Under the pieces are notes generated by a model. That model searched no databases. It was not told where the DNA came from and worked only from the letters and a program-made list of their open reading frames with translations. A program made the translations under genes and the position numbers. DNA of 64,000 nucleotides from UBA6244 sp963676875. GTDB lineage: Bacteria > Bacteroidota > Bacteroidia > Bacteroidales > F082. The stretch covers positions 4,526,001 to 4,590,000 of the forward strand of contig OY781436.1 in NCBI GenBank assembly GCA_963676875.1, given 5' to 3'. This document shows, piece after piece, positions 35,719 to 43,347 of the stretch. Position 1 is the first letter of the stretch; the number at the start of each line of letters is the position of its first letter.

Positions 35719-36189
35719 TTAATTTTCTTCTTTCTCAACCCGATGGGCCATTTTACTTACAATTCTCCAACCGTCTTCAAATTTCATAAGCGAAAGGTAA
35801 TCAATATAGTTCAACTCTTCTCCTTCGTAGAATTCAATTTTGGCAACGGCTACATTTCCTGCAATATCAATAAATAAAAACTTCACTGTGGTGTACTCAT
35901 CTTGAAACGAGTATTTATTGCCCTTTGCCTCACCTTCTTTTGCTATTTCCATCCAATTATAAATGGGGAGTTTCCATATGGTGTTTCCCTTTCCGGCACT
36001 CAGAAATTCAAAACCGGGATGAAAACCTTTTTCAACTGCGTCTTCATCGGCATTATTACACAAACCATCCACATAAGCCGACTGGATAACTTGTTTAATC
36101 AGTTCTACCTCTTTCGATTGCTCATCTTGCGCAAATAAGGCACTGAATGACAACAACATAATCACGGATACTACAATTGCTTTTTTCAT
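35719..36189 (-). CDS. Secreted NTF2-like (lumazine-binding type) protein
   Basis: I choose the ATG at 36189 (MKKAIVVSVIMLLSFSALFA), which gives a normal signal peptide and 156 residues; the longer frame to 36324 starts with unlikely sequence. The mature part is a single NTF2-like fold: EVELIKQVIQSAYVDGLCNN at the start, FHPGFEFLSAG, and a closing strand WRIVSKMAHRVE. Such proteins bind small ligands or act as minor enzymes; no specific function can be named. It sits in the minus-strand cluster downstream of the CPBP protease gene. Confidence 0.7.
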   Translation of the reverse strand: MKKAIVVSVIMLLSFSALFAQDEQSKEVELIKQVIQSAYVDGLCNNADEDAVEKGFHPGFEFLSAGKGNTIWKLPIYNWMEIAKEGEAKGNKYSFQDEYTTVKFLFIDIAGNVAVAKIEFYEGEELNYIDYLSLMKFEDGWRIVSKMAHRVEKEEN

Positions 36190-36289
36190 CTTACTAGAGT
36201 TTTTCTTTGTTTGTTTTCTTTTAACAGTTTTGCTATGACACGTGGTAAATTTCATTTTAACTTTTGTTAGCCAATTGTCATTTTCATTA

Positions 36290-36973
36290 TCATAATAAAC
36301 AACCCAATATGTTATCAAAAACATTCATTATACTGTGTGCAATTATTCCGGGAAATATTGAACCTGTCTTAATTCTCAACCAACTTAACCCGAGTCCGGC
36401 AGAAAATGTCATAAGAAATGTTTTAAATCCTTCTACAAAACTTTCCGCCCCTAATAGATGAGCAATTCCAAAAAGTGTAGACACGATGGCTATAATTAGC
36501 CAGATTTTAGCGTTTGAAAAAACAGATTGCTTAGCATAGTACAATAAAAATCCAAGTACTGCACCTCTTAAACCAATTTCTTCTGCAATGCTTGGCATGG
36601 TTAACTCAAACAGGTAATATTCAAGCCCACGGTTGAAATTTGGTTCGTTTGATAAAATTTGATTGGTAAAATTCCATAAAGCAATTGCAACACCGATAAT
36701 AATCGTGTATTTCAGCCAATTTTTATCTTTTGGTTTTTCTAATGCCAATAGTTGTTTAGGTGCTTTGAAAAGGAGGGCTAAAAGAAGTATTGCTGTGGTA
36801 CTTACAATATCCTGTCCCCATCCCATCTTCAAATCCAAGTTCAATAATTTCTGTATTTCTGAACCAAGAATAAGTGCACAGAAGAAAACAATGAAGAATA
36901 TAACTGCAAAAATCAAGGGGTTCTTTCTTTCCTCAGTTAATGATGTAATACCAATGTAATTTCTAATGTCCAT
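36290..36973 (-). CDS. CPBP-family intramembrane metalloprotease
   Basis: A 227-residue membrane protein with six to eight helices. The family motifs are present: EE-x3-R in AEEIGLRGAVLG, then a conserved His in LFGIAHLLG and a late helix with GLGLSWLRIKTGS. These glutamates and histidine form the active site of Rce1/CPBP proteases. Bacterial members often deal with prenylated or bacteriocin-like peptides, but roles vary. It starts 10 bp after the esterase-propeller gene and is probably in the same operon. Confidence 0.82.
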   Translation of the reverse strand: MDIRNYIGITSLTEERKNPLIFAVIFFIVFFCALILGSEIQKLLNLDLKMGWGQDIVSTTAILLLALLFKAPKQLLALEKPKDKNWLKYTIIIGVAIALWNFTNQILSNEPNFNRGLEYYLFELTMPSIAEEIGLRGAVLGFLLYYAKQSVFSNAKIWLIIAIVSTLFGIAHLLGAESFVEGFKTFLMTFSAGLGLSWLRIKTGSIFPGIIAHSIMNVFDNILGCLL

Positions 36974-36983
36974 TTTTTGGATT

Positions 36984-38660
36984 TTAATCGTTAGTCATGG
37001 CATTTCGGTGTTTTTCTATGAATTCTGCACTCACCCAAAAAACGTCTTCATTACCTCGGGTAATCCAGCGCGTAAAAAAAAGATATTTTCCATCGGGTGA
37101 AATAGCTGGAAAACGTTCCTGTCGATCAGAATTAACCCCATTGCTCAATTTAACCGGATCGGTCCAGATTCCCTCTCCATTTCTAAAACTGATATAAATA
37201 TCTCCATAATCATTTTCAGAAGTATGTCGATTGGATGAAAAGAGCAAGTAGCTCTCATCCGGGGCAATAAAGGGTGTCCAGTTAAGTAAGCCTTCTTCCA
37301 TGTTAATATTTGAAGGCAATAATTCAGGTTTTGCATAGGCTCCGTCAATCAGTTCTGAACGATAAATACCATACTTATTCATTGTTTCCAACTCATCTGC
37401 GTAACCCAAAAAATAAAGTGTTCCATTACTTGTAAATGAAAGGTTATACGCAAATTTCAAGTCGGGAAAACGAGCAATAAGATCAAGGCTATTGGGATCA
37501 CTCCATTTATCACCGTCTTTTTCTGTATATAAGATAGTACCTTTTGTTTCTTTGCTGTTAAAATATAACCTACTACCATCCGGTGAAATAACAGGCCCAT
37601 TGCCATAAGGGGAAAGCTCAGGTGCAGTCCATTTGTTTTTGTTACGACGCATAGTCACACTTAAGATTTGGGTCTCTTTTCCACTTTGTCTATAGTTTGA
37701 CTGCCAAAACACTTCGTTGCCATCGGGCGAAAAAGAAGGAGCCCCATGCTCTATCGTACTGTCAGCTGAGATAATGCCGGAAGCAAAGACCACGGGAGTA
37801 TCGCCTGGAGGTGTTTGGCCAAAATAATCTCCTTTTAGATCCGAAAATAATTTTTCAAAATATTTAGCTTTCAACTTTGCTAACGTATAAACCAAACCGT
37901 TATATACGTCTGTATAAGGAACATGGCTTTCGTTTTTCAACGAATCAATCTTCCAGTCAAAATTTTGGGGAGCTTTTTCTTTTAATAAGGATTCAAACGC
38001 TGGCATTGTTGCTTTTACATTATCATAATCATTAACTCCATAAATAACATATAACGTCTTATCGAAGCTTTGTATGCTATCAAAGAAATCAATTGATTCG
38101 TTGAGCATATAATTCTCTCCCCAACCAAGCATTGGACTGCTTAAAATAAAGGAATGAAACAAGTCAGGTTCATGAATCATTGCATAAGTAGCAAACATGG
38201 CACTATTTGAGAAACCAGTTAGAATACGAAGTGAATCTGTTCTGTAATTTGATTCAACAAAAGGAATTGCTTCAGTAGCAATAAACTTTAAGAACTTATT
38301 TCCACCTCCGGAAGTTGGTATTCTATCCACTTGAAAAGGAAAAACCTCACCCCAATCATCTTCATTGCATAATCCAACCAATATCAATCCGGGAAATCCT
38401 TGGTATCCTTCTAAATAACTTGCAGCTGATTTTGCTCGTTCAAAAGACCACTTGGGAAATAGAACATATAATACAGGATGTTTTATTAATGAATCATTAT
38501 AATCACCCGGCAGGCTAATAAATAGCTCTCTGCTTGTACCATATACTTCCGAATCGAAATGGATTTTTTGTCCTATGGAGATTTCGTCGTTTGTCTGAGA
38601 AAACGCGATGCTTTGCGAACAAAAAAGTATGGTCAATATTGTAAATAGGTTCGTCTTCAT
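36984..38660 (-). CDS. Secreted esterase fused to PD40 beta-propeller
   Basis: A 558-residue exported protein (signal peptide 1-21, ends IAFSQ). Residues 25-265 are an enterochelin-esterase-like alpha/beta-hydrolase domain (ELFISLPGDYND, VLYVLFPKW, nucleophile region LTGFSNSAMFATYA, with Ser in GFSNS). Residues 285-550 are a PD40 propeller (PSFSPDGNEVFWQS, PVISPDGSRLYFNS, PAISPDGKYLFFTR) closely related to the separate lipoprotein at 34692-35687. The propeller may dock the substrate or cell surface. The gene begins 19 bp after the MBL-fold gene and should share its sigma-54-like promoter. Confidence 0.78.
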   Translation of the reverse strand: MKTNLFTILTILFCSQSIAFSQTNDEISIGQKIHFDSEVYGTSRELFISLPGDYNDSLIKHPVLYVLFPKWSFERAKSAASYLEGYQGFPGLILVGLCNEDDWGEVFPFQVDRIPTSGGGNKFLKFIATEAIPFVESNYRTDSLRILTGFSNSAMFATYAMIHEPDLFHSFILSSPMLGWGENYMLNESIDFFDSIQSFDKTLYVIYGVNDYDNVKATMPAFESLLKEKAPQNFDWKIDSLKNESHVPYTDVYNGLVYTLAKLKAKYFEKLFSDLKGDYFGQTPPGDTPVVFASGIISADSTIEHGAPSFSPDGNEVFWQSNYRQSGKETQILSVTMRRNKNKWTAPELSPYGNGPVISPDGSRLYFNSKETKGTILYTEKDGDKWSDPNSLDLIARFPDLKFAYNLSFTSNGTLYFLGYADELETMNKYGIYRSELIDGAYAKPELLPSNINMEEGLLNWTPFIAPDESYLLFSSNRHTSENDYGDIYISFRNGEGIWTDPVKLSNGVNSDRQERFPAISPDGKYLFFTRWITRGNEDVFWVSAEFIEKHRNAMTND

Positions 38661-38679
38661 TTTATATATTTTTAGTTTT

Positions 38680-39474
38680 TTAAGGCATTACCCATGTTTG
38701 CAATTCTTTTTCGAAAATGACGGCATCAGGGTAATTTTGCCTAACAATTGTAGCATCAAAAGCAGGTGTTGTAAAATGATAATGAATCAGGATGATGTAT
38801 CGACCATCGATGGCTTCAGTCACGAACTTTCTACTTAATGAATCATTTGTGAGATAAAAGTGTTGAACAAATGAAAGATCTATCTTCTTTTCAGGCAGCT
38901 GAAGCGATCTGAATTCCTGAAAGGTAAACTGATCAAAATCAACATCTCCGGTTTGAAAAACAGTAAGCCCATCTAAAGAAATAAGAAAACCATTGTTGAT
39001 GATTCTTGAATCTGTTCCATGGGGAAGATAAAATGCTTCTACACTTATGCCATTTATTACTTTGCTATCTGATTTTTCTTTGGTGTGGTTAAAACCAACC
39101 CAACGATCAGTGGAATCTTGGAGCACATTTACCAATTGTTCAGTAGATGCAAAAACGGCTTTCGGATTGTTTTTCATATGTTGTCGCACCATAGCCGGAT
39201 CAACATGATCGCCATGGGCATGGGTAACCAGAATTAAATCTACACCATCGAAGGGTGCTTGTGTGTTTGTTAGCTTATTCTGAATTTCCTGCGGCACTTC
39301 GTAATTTCCTTGAAACCCTTTGAACAAGGCATCAATAAGGATTTTTTTATCGCCAATATTTATCAGGAAACCCGCATTGCCAACATAGATCACCTCAACC
39401 TTATCTTGCTGAGCATAAGTTGAAACGTTAATGTAACAAAGCATCAGAAATATGATTATGGATTTTCGTTTCAT
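38680..39474 (-). CDS. Secreted MBL-fold metallo-hydrolase (UlaG-like)
   Basis: A 264-residue exported protein with signal peptide 1-21 (ends VSTYAQ). It has the metallo-beta-lactamase fold hallmark HAHGDHVDPAM, an Asp in TGDVDFDQF and a late His in ILIHYHF, so a di-metal site is likely. The N-terminal strands (VEVIYVGNAGFLINIGDKKI) resemble the UlaG/L-ascorbate lactonase branch. It is the first gene behind the sigma-54-like promoter at 39591-39604, with a leader of about 105 bases. Substrate unknown. Confidence 0.82.
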   Translation of the reverse strand: MKRKSIIIFLMLCYINVSTYAQQDKVEVIYVGNAGFLINIGDKKILIDALFKGFQGNYEVPQEIQNKLTNTQAPFDGVDLILVTHAHGDHVDPAMVRQHMKNNPKAVFASTEQLVNVLQDSTDRWVGFNHTKEKSDSKVINGISVEAFYLPHGTDSRIINNGFLISLDGLTVFQTGDVDFDQFTFQEFRSLQLPEKKIDLSFVQHFYLTNDSLSRKFVTEAIDGRYIILIHYHFTTPAFDATIVRQNYPDAVIFEKELQTWVMP

Positions 39475-39590
39475 TTATCTAGCTTTTTAATTTGTAATTA
39501 ACTCACCTTCAACAACTTCAGCATGCTAACCCTATTAGGATTAACAGCCTCTTTTCGTACTATTCCAAGTATTTTCATTGATTGCATCTT

Positions 39591-39604
39591 GCAAGCCCAA
39601 TGCC
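39591..39604 (-). promoter_or_regulatory. Sigma-54 promoter of the MBL-hydrolase operon
   Basis: On the minus strand: TATGGCATTGGGCTTGCAAG, of which 39591-39604 is the GG-N10-GC core. This is a full match to the sigma-54 consensus (GG at -24, TTGC at -12). The GG is 74 bp from the centre of the near dyad at 39670-39686, as at the two other sites. It lies in the 534-bp gap between divergent genes (39475-40008), which otherwise holds only the dyads and the plus-strand promoter at 39976. Confidence 0.72.
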
Positions 39605-39669
39605 ATATAGGATTACGCACTGAATATCCGATACTTACACCAGTATTAACATAGAGGCGTAAATAATAG

Positions 39670-39708
39670 CGTCAAAATATTTTACACCAACTGTCCAAAT
39701 GTGTTACA
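39670..39708. promoter_or_regulatory. Tandem activator-binding dyads upstream of the MBL operon
   Basis: CGTCAAAATATTTTACA at 39670-39686 and TGTCCAAATGTGTTACA at 39692-39708 have centres at 39678 and 39700, again exactly 22 bp apart. They are weaker palindromes than those at 10284 and 16888 but keep the TTACA right arms. Their position relative to the sigma-54 promoter is the same as at the other two sites. Confidence 0.6.
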
Positions 39709-39975
39709 TCCTACCTGGTGTCAGAAAGAAAACCCATATATTTTTATGTCTCTGACAAAAAACATCAAAGACAAGACCTGCGAAGATTTGAATATCAAGG
39801 TTTTGCGATTATTCGGGATATCTATTTTCAAATCAAGCATAACACAGCATTTGGCATTTTCTTGCAAAGACTTATTACATCCTCATGTAACAAATTCTTG
39901 TCTCAGTCCTTATTTTACATTCGAGGCAGGTTTATTCCCTTGGATCATACATATTTTAAATATGTGGCATTTGGT

Positions 39976-39983
39976 TATTTTTG
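39976..39983 (+). promoter_or_regulatory. -7 promoter element for the YbaK-like gene
   Basis: TATTTTTG is a perfect TAnnTTTG located 26 bp before the ATG at 40009. Its position inside the longer open frame argues that translation starts at 40009. Confidence 0.5.
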
Positions 39984-40008
39984 CTCCGTAAAAAAATTAT
40001 CAGCGATT

Positions 40009-40518
40009 ATGCTCAAAGAAAAACGTCTGCCCGTTTTTGAGGCCCTAAAGAAGCTCAAAATACCCTATCAGGTTTTCGAACATCCCCCATTAGATACCAT
40101 CGAAATAGCACAGGAATACTGGAAAAATATTGATGCCACCCATTGCAAAAACCTCTTTTTCAGAAACCACAAGGGAAACCAACATTATTTAGTCATCATT
40201 CGCGACACTACTCCCTTTCACCTGCGGTCGTTGGAACAAATGCTCAAGCAAGGAAAGTTGACTTTTGGTTCGGAAAAAAGATTGGAAAAATATCTTGGCG
40301 TACGGCCAGGATCGGTATCACCGTTTGGTCTAATAAATGATGCGGATCGGCACGTGATTGTATTTCTGGATAAACAACTGAAATCGAGTGACAAAATAAG
40401 TTTTCACCCAAACGACAACACAGCTAGTTTGGTGTTGACTTACGATGATTTTATCAGTTATCTTACAGATCGGGGAAATATTTTCAGTTATATTGACCCA
40501 TCCCCAAAAAACGAGTAA
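40009..40518 (+). CDS. YbaK/ProX-type aminoacyl-tRNA deacylase
   Basis: A 169-residue protein of the prolyl-tRNA-synthetase-associated (INS/YbaK) family, which hydrolyses mischarged tRNA in trans, usually Ala-tRNA(Pro). The family pattern is clear: PYQVFEHPPLDTIEIA, KNLFFRNHKGNQHYLVI, the general lysine region LTFGSEKRLEKYLGV and RPGSVSPFGLIND. I choose the ATG at 40009 because the upstream in-frame extension to 39718 has no similarity and contains the promoter element at 39976. It is followed by the arginine deiminase gene after 9 bp. Confidence 0.9.
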   Translation: MLKEKRLPVFEALKKLKIPYQVFEHPPLDTIEIAQEYWKNIDATHCKNLFFRNHKGNQHYLVIIRDTTPFHLRSLEQMLKQGKLTFGSEKRLEKYLGVRPGSVSPFGLINDADRHVIVFLDKQLKSSDKISFHPNDNTASLVLTYDDFISYLTDRGNIFSYIDPSPKNE

Positions 40519-40523
40519 TTTTG
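40516..40523 (+). promoter_or_regulatory. Possible -7 promoter element overlapping the end of the deacylase gene
   Basis: TAATTTTG is a perfect TAnnTTTG only 4 bp before the arginine deiminase ATG at 40528. If used, the arcA transcript would be leaderless or nearly so. It may also be chance sequence at the stop codon. Confidence 0.3.
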
Positions 40524-40527
40524 CCAC

Positions 40528-41793
40528 ATGGAACCACTATCAATCAACATCCAATCGGAGATTGGCAAGCTCGACGGAGTAATTATACATGTGCCTGGGC
40601 CTGAGGTAGAAAACATGACTCCCGAGAATGCAGCTCGTGCACTATACAGCGACATTCTTAACCTGGCCATAGCTTTACCCGAGTACAACAACTTCATGGG
40701 TGTACTAAAAAAATACACCCAGGTATTTGAGGTGAGTGATTTACTCAGGGATATACTCCAGAACAATCACGTGCGTAACGAAATAATTCAGAAAATTTGC
40801 CGGCACGAAAACCACGAGCACGAAGAGGTTTGTAACATGATTAACGATCTGGACTCAGCCATTCTGGCCAAACAATTGATTGAAGGAGTTGAAATGCAAA
40901 AGGACAACTTGACCAGATATCTGGACAACGAACGTTTCTGCATGCACCCGCTACCCAATTTTTTCTTTACCCGTGATGCCAGTTTTTCCTTAGGTAATGA
41001 AGTGATGATTAGCAAAATGGCCAATAACGTACGAGAAAGAGAAACCATGATTATGGAGGCTATTTTCAACTATCACCCCACATTTCAGGCAACAACAGTA
41101 AATCCTGTCAATTTGTACGACCGCACCGGCAAGGGAACCATTGAAGGAGGCGATGTTTTGATTGCTCGCGAGGATATTTTCCTTGTTGGATCGGGCGACC
41201 GTACTACCACTCAAGGTGTTGATACCATAATAGAACACCTGAAAACAAAACCGGGTGTTCAACATGTTATCGTACAGGAACTACCGTACAAACCGGAATC
41301 ATTTATCCATCTCGACATGGTATTTACACTACTCGATCGCGACAAGTGTATGATATTTGAACCGCTAATTATCAACGCATCAAGATATCTTACCATACAT
41401 ATCACCATCGATGGAAACAAGGTCGTAAGCATCCGCGAAGAAAAAAACATCCTGGAAGCTCTGCATTCTCTGGGAATGGAGTTGGAACCCATTTTGTGTG
41501 GTGGCAATACCGACCAATTTATCATGGAACGTGAGCAATGGCAAAGTGGAGCCAACTTTTTTACCTTGGAACCCGGAAAATTTATTGGCTATGCCCGCAA
41601 CACCAATACTATTGAAAACCTGAACAATCATGGTTTTGAAGTGATTAAAGCACGTGACATCGTCAACAACAAAGCCAAAATTGAAGATTACAACAAATTG
41701 GTGATTACCATCGAAGGCAACGAGCTATCACGAGGAGGTGGTGGTGCCAGATGTATGACCATGCCCGTCGCAAGACAAAAAGTGGACTGGTAA
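40528..41793 (+). CDS. arcA: Arginine deiminase
   Basis: A 421-residue cytoplasmic enzyme converting L-arginine to citrulline and ammonia. The guanidino-modifying fold shows conserved blocks: FFFTRDASFSLGN (active-site Asp), EGGDVLI, IHLDMVFTLLD (catalytic His) and C409 in SRGGGGARCMTMP as the nucleophile. Length is normal for ArcA. No ornithine carbamoyltransferase or carbamate kinase gene is in the window, so the rest of the deiminase pathway, if present, is elsewhere. The gene lies 9 bp after the deacylase and 18 bp before the glycosyltransferase. Confidence 0.93.
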   Translation: MEPLSINIQSEIGKLDGVIIHVPGPEVENMTPENAARALYSDILNLAIALPEYNNFMGVLKKYTQVFEVSDLLRDILQNNHVRNEIIQKICRHENHEHEEVCNMINDLDSAILAKQLIEGVEMQKDNLTRYLDNERFCMHPLPNFFFTRDASFSLGNEVMISKMANNVRERETMIMEAIFNYHPTFQATTVNPVNLYDRTGKGTIEGGDVLIAREDIFLVGSGDRTTTQGVDTIIEHLKTKPGVQHVIVQELPYKPESFIHLDMVFTLLDRDKCMIFEPLIINASRYLTIHITIDGNKVVSIREEKNILEALHSLGMELEPILCGGNTDQFIMEREQWQSGANFFTLEPGKFIGYARNTNTIENLNNHGFEVIKARDIVNNKAKIEDYNKLVITIEGNELSRGGGGARCMTMPVARQKVDW

Positions 41794-41811
41794 ATAAACA
41801 ACCAACAGCCC

Positions 41812-43347
41812 GTGAAAGAAAAAATACTTACCCTATATCAAGACAAACCACTTCAATTAATACTATTAACAGGTTTATTTTTTAGGATGTTGGCCGTGGT
41901 ATTCGCCAAAGGGTACGGTTGGCACGACGACCAGTTTCTTGTCATCGAGATTGCACAGTCGTGGGTAGACGGTATCGATTTCTACGGATGGCTCCCCAAT
42001 GCAGATGCTACTAATAATCCTGAGGGATTCAGCTTTTTTTATGTGGGAATACATTACCTCTTGTTGTGGACAATGGAGTATTCCGGAATAACTGACCCTC
42101 AATTTAAGATGATGATCATTCGCCTTTTACATGCGCTTTGGTCCATGTTAATCATCTATTTTGGATATAAAGCCACTCTTGAACTAAGCAACAAACAGAC
42201 AGCTAATCGGGTGGGATGGCTACTTTCCATTTTCTGGATTTTTCCTTTCATAAGTGTTCGTAACCTGGTAGAATACACCAGCGTTCCTTTTCTCATGATT
42301 GGCTTTTGGATGGTTGTCGTGGCCTTGAAGGGTCAAAAACCTAACCGTTGGTGGATTATTGCGGGAATGCTCATGGGCATGGCTTTTAACATCCGTTTCC
42401 AAACGCTGATCATCCCCGGAGGAATTGGGTTGGCGCTTCTTTTTAGAAAAGAATGGCGAGCCACATGGTGGTTGGCAACGGGTACATTAATCTCCATGAT
42501 ATTGATACAAGGAAGCATCGACTACCTTGTTTGGGGAAAACCATTTGTGCAATTTATTGAGTATGTAAATTATAACATGCATCACGCTGCCGATTATGTG
42601 GTAAGTCCTTGGTACACCTATCTGCTTTTTCTTGCCGGTATATTTATCCCACCGGTGAGTCTGTTCATATTGGCCGGATACCTTAAAACCTGGAAAGAAC
42701 TATTGCTTTTATTTATCCCCATCACCATTTTTTTGGTTTTTCATAGCTACTACCCCAACAAACAAGAGCGCTTTGTAGTAACCATAATGCCTTTCCTGAT
42801 TATTGTCGGTATCATTGGCTGGATGCAATGGGAAGAGGCGTGGAAAAACAAAAAAGGTCTAACCAAATGGATACAAGGCTCTTGGATATTTTTCTGGGTA
42901 CTGAACTTCATCTTAATAGTTCCTGTCACCGTAATGTATTCAAAAAAAGCAAGGGTAGAAAGCATGGATTACCTCTCGAAATATGAAAATATTCAACACT
43001 TTTTAATTGAAGACGTCAACCAAAGTGTATTACGTTTTCCTCCTCAATATTACCTGAAACACTGGATACGTTACGATACTTTTATGCGGGAAGACAGCCT
43101 TTCCGGCTACCGCGCCAAACTTAATAATGGTGCTCCGGTACCTGATTTCATCCTGTTCTACCAACCCGACAAACTCGAATCGCGTATTGACAGCATGAAA
43201 ACCATTTTTCCGGAACTGGAATACGAAACCACTATCGAACCTGGTTTTATGGACAAGGTACTATATTGGCTCAACCCCATCAACGACAACCAGATTATCA
43301 CTATCTACCGAAATAAAGCGACAATTTCAAATGCCATTGCCGACTAA
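41812..43347 (+). CDS. GT22-like membrane mannosyltransferase (ALG9/PIG-B type)
   Basis: A 511-residue integral membrane protein with about ten to twelve helices. The first loop has the acidic GT-C motif HDDQF, and a later loop has HSYYPNKQERF, matching the H-K-E-x-R-F signature of GT22 enzymes (with Q for E). Such enzymes transfer sugars from polyprenyl-phosphate donors in the envelope. I accept the GTG start at 41812 because the first helix would be lost with the next ATG. The 3' end overlaps ligA by 17 bp, implying translational coupling. Confidence 0.72.
   Translation: MKEKILTLYQDKPLQLILLTGLFFRMLAVVFAKGYGWHDDQFLVIEIAQSWVDGIDFYGWLPNADATNNPEGFSFFYVGIHYLLLWTMEYSGITDPQFKMMIIRLLHALWSMLIIYFGYKATLELSNKQTANRVGWLLSIFWIFPFISVRNLVEYTSVPFLMIGFWMVVVALKGQKPNRWWIIAGMLMGMAFNIRFQTLIIPGGIGLALLFRKEWRATWWLATGTLISMILIQGSIDYLVWGKPFVQFIEYVNYNMHHAADYVVSPWYTYLLFLAGIFIPPVSLFILAGYLKTWKELLLLFIPITIFLVFHSYYPNKQERFVVTIMPFLIIVGIIGWMQWEEAWKNKKGLTKWIQGSWIFFWVLNFILIVPVTVMYSKKARVESMDYLSKYENIQHFLIEDVNQSVLRFPPQYYLKHWIRYDTFMREDSLSGYRAKLNNGAPVPDFILFYQPDKLESRIDSMKTIFPELEYETTIEPGFMDKVLYWLNPINDNQIITIYRNKATISNAIAD

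Noticed and set aside
18780..36300. Integron cassette array suggested by GTTAGCC/GTTAGGT near several gene ends
   Set aside because: The strings are not consistently present, no paired R/L boxes with hairpin structure were found, and no integrase is seen.
39498..39671. Open minus-strand frame of 57 codons (…NPIWHWACKMQ…) before the MBL gene
   Set aside because: It has no good start, and the region contains the sigma-54 core at 39591-39604 and the leader; better explained as regulatory DNA.
39718..40008. N-terminal extension of the YbaK-like protein
   Set aside because: No similarity to the family, and it contains a consensus -7 promoter element at 39976-39983.
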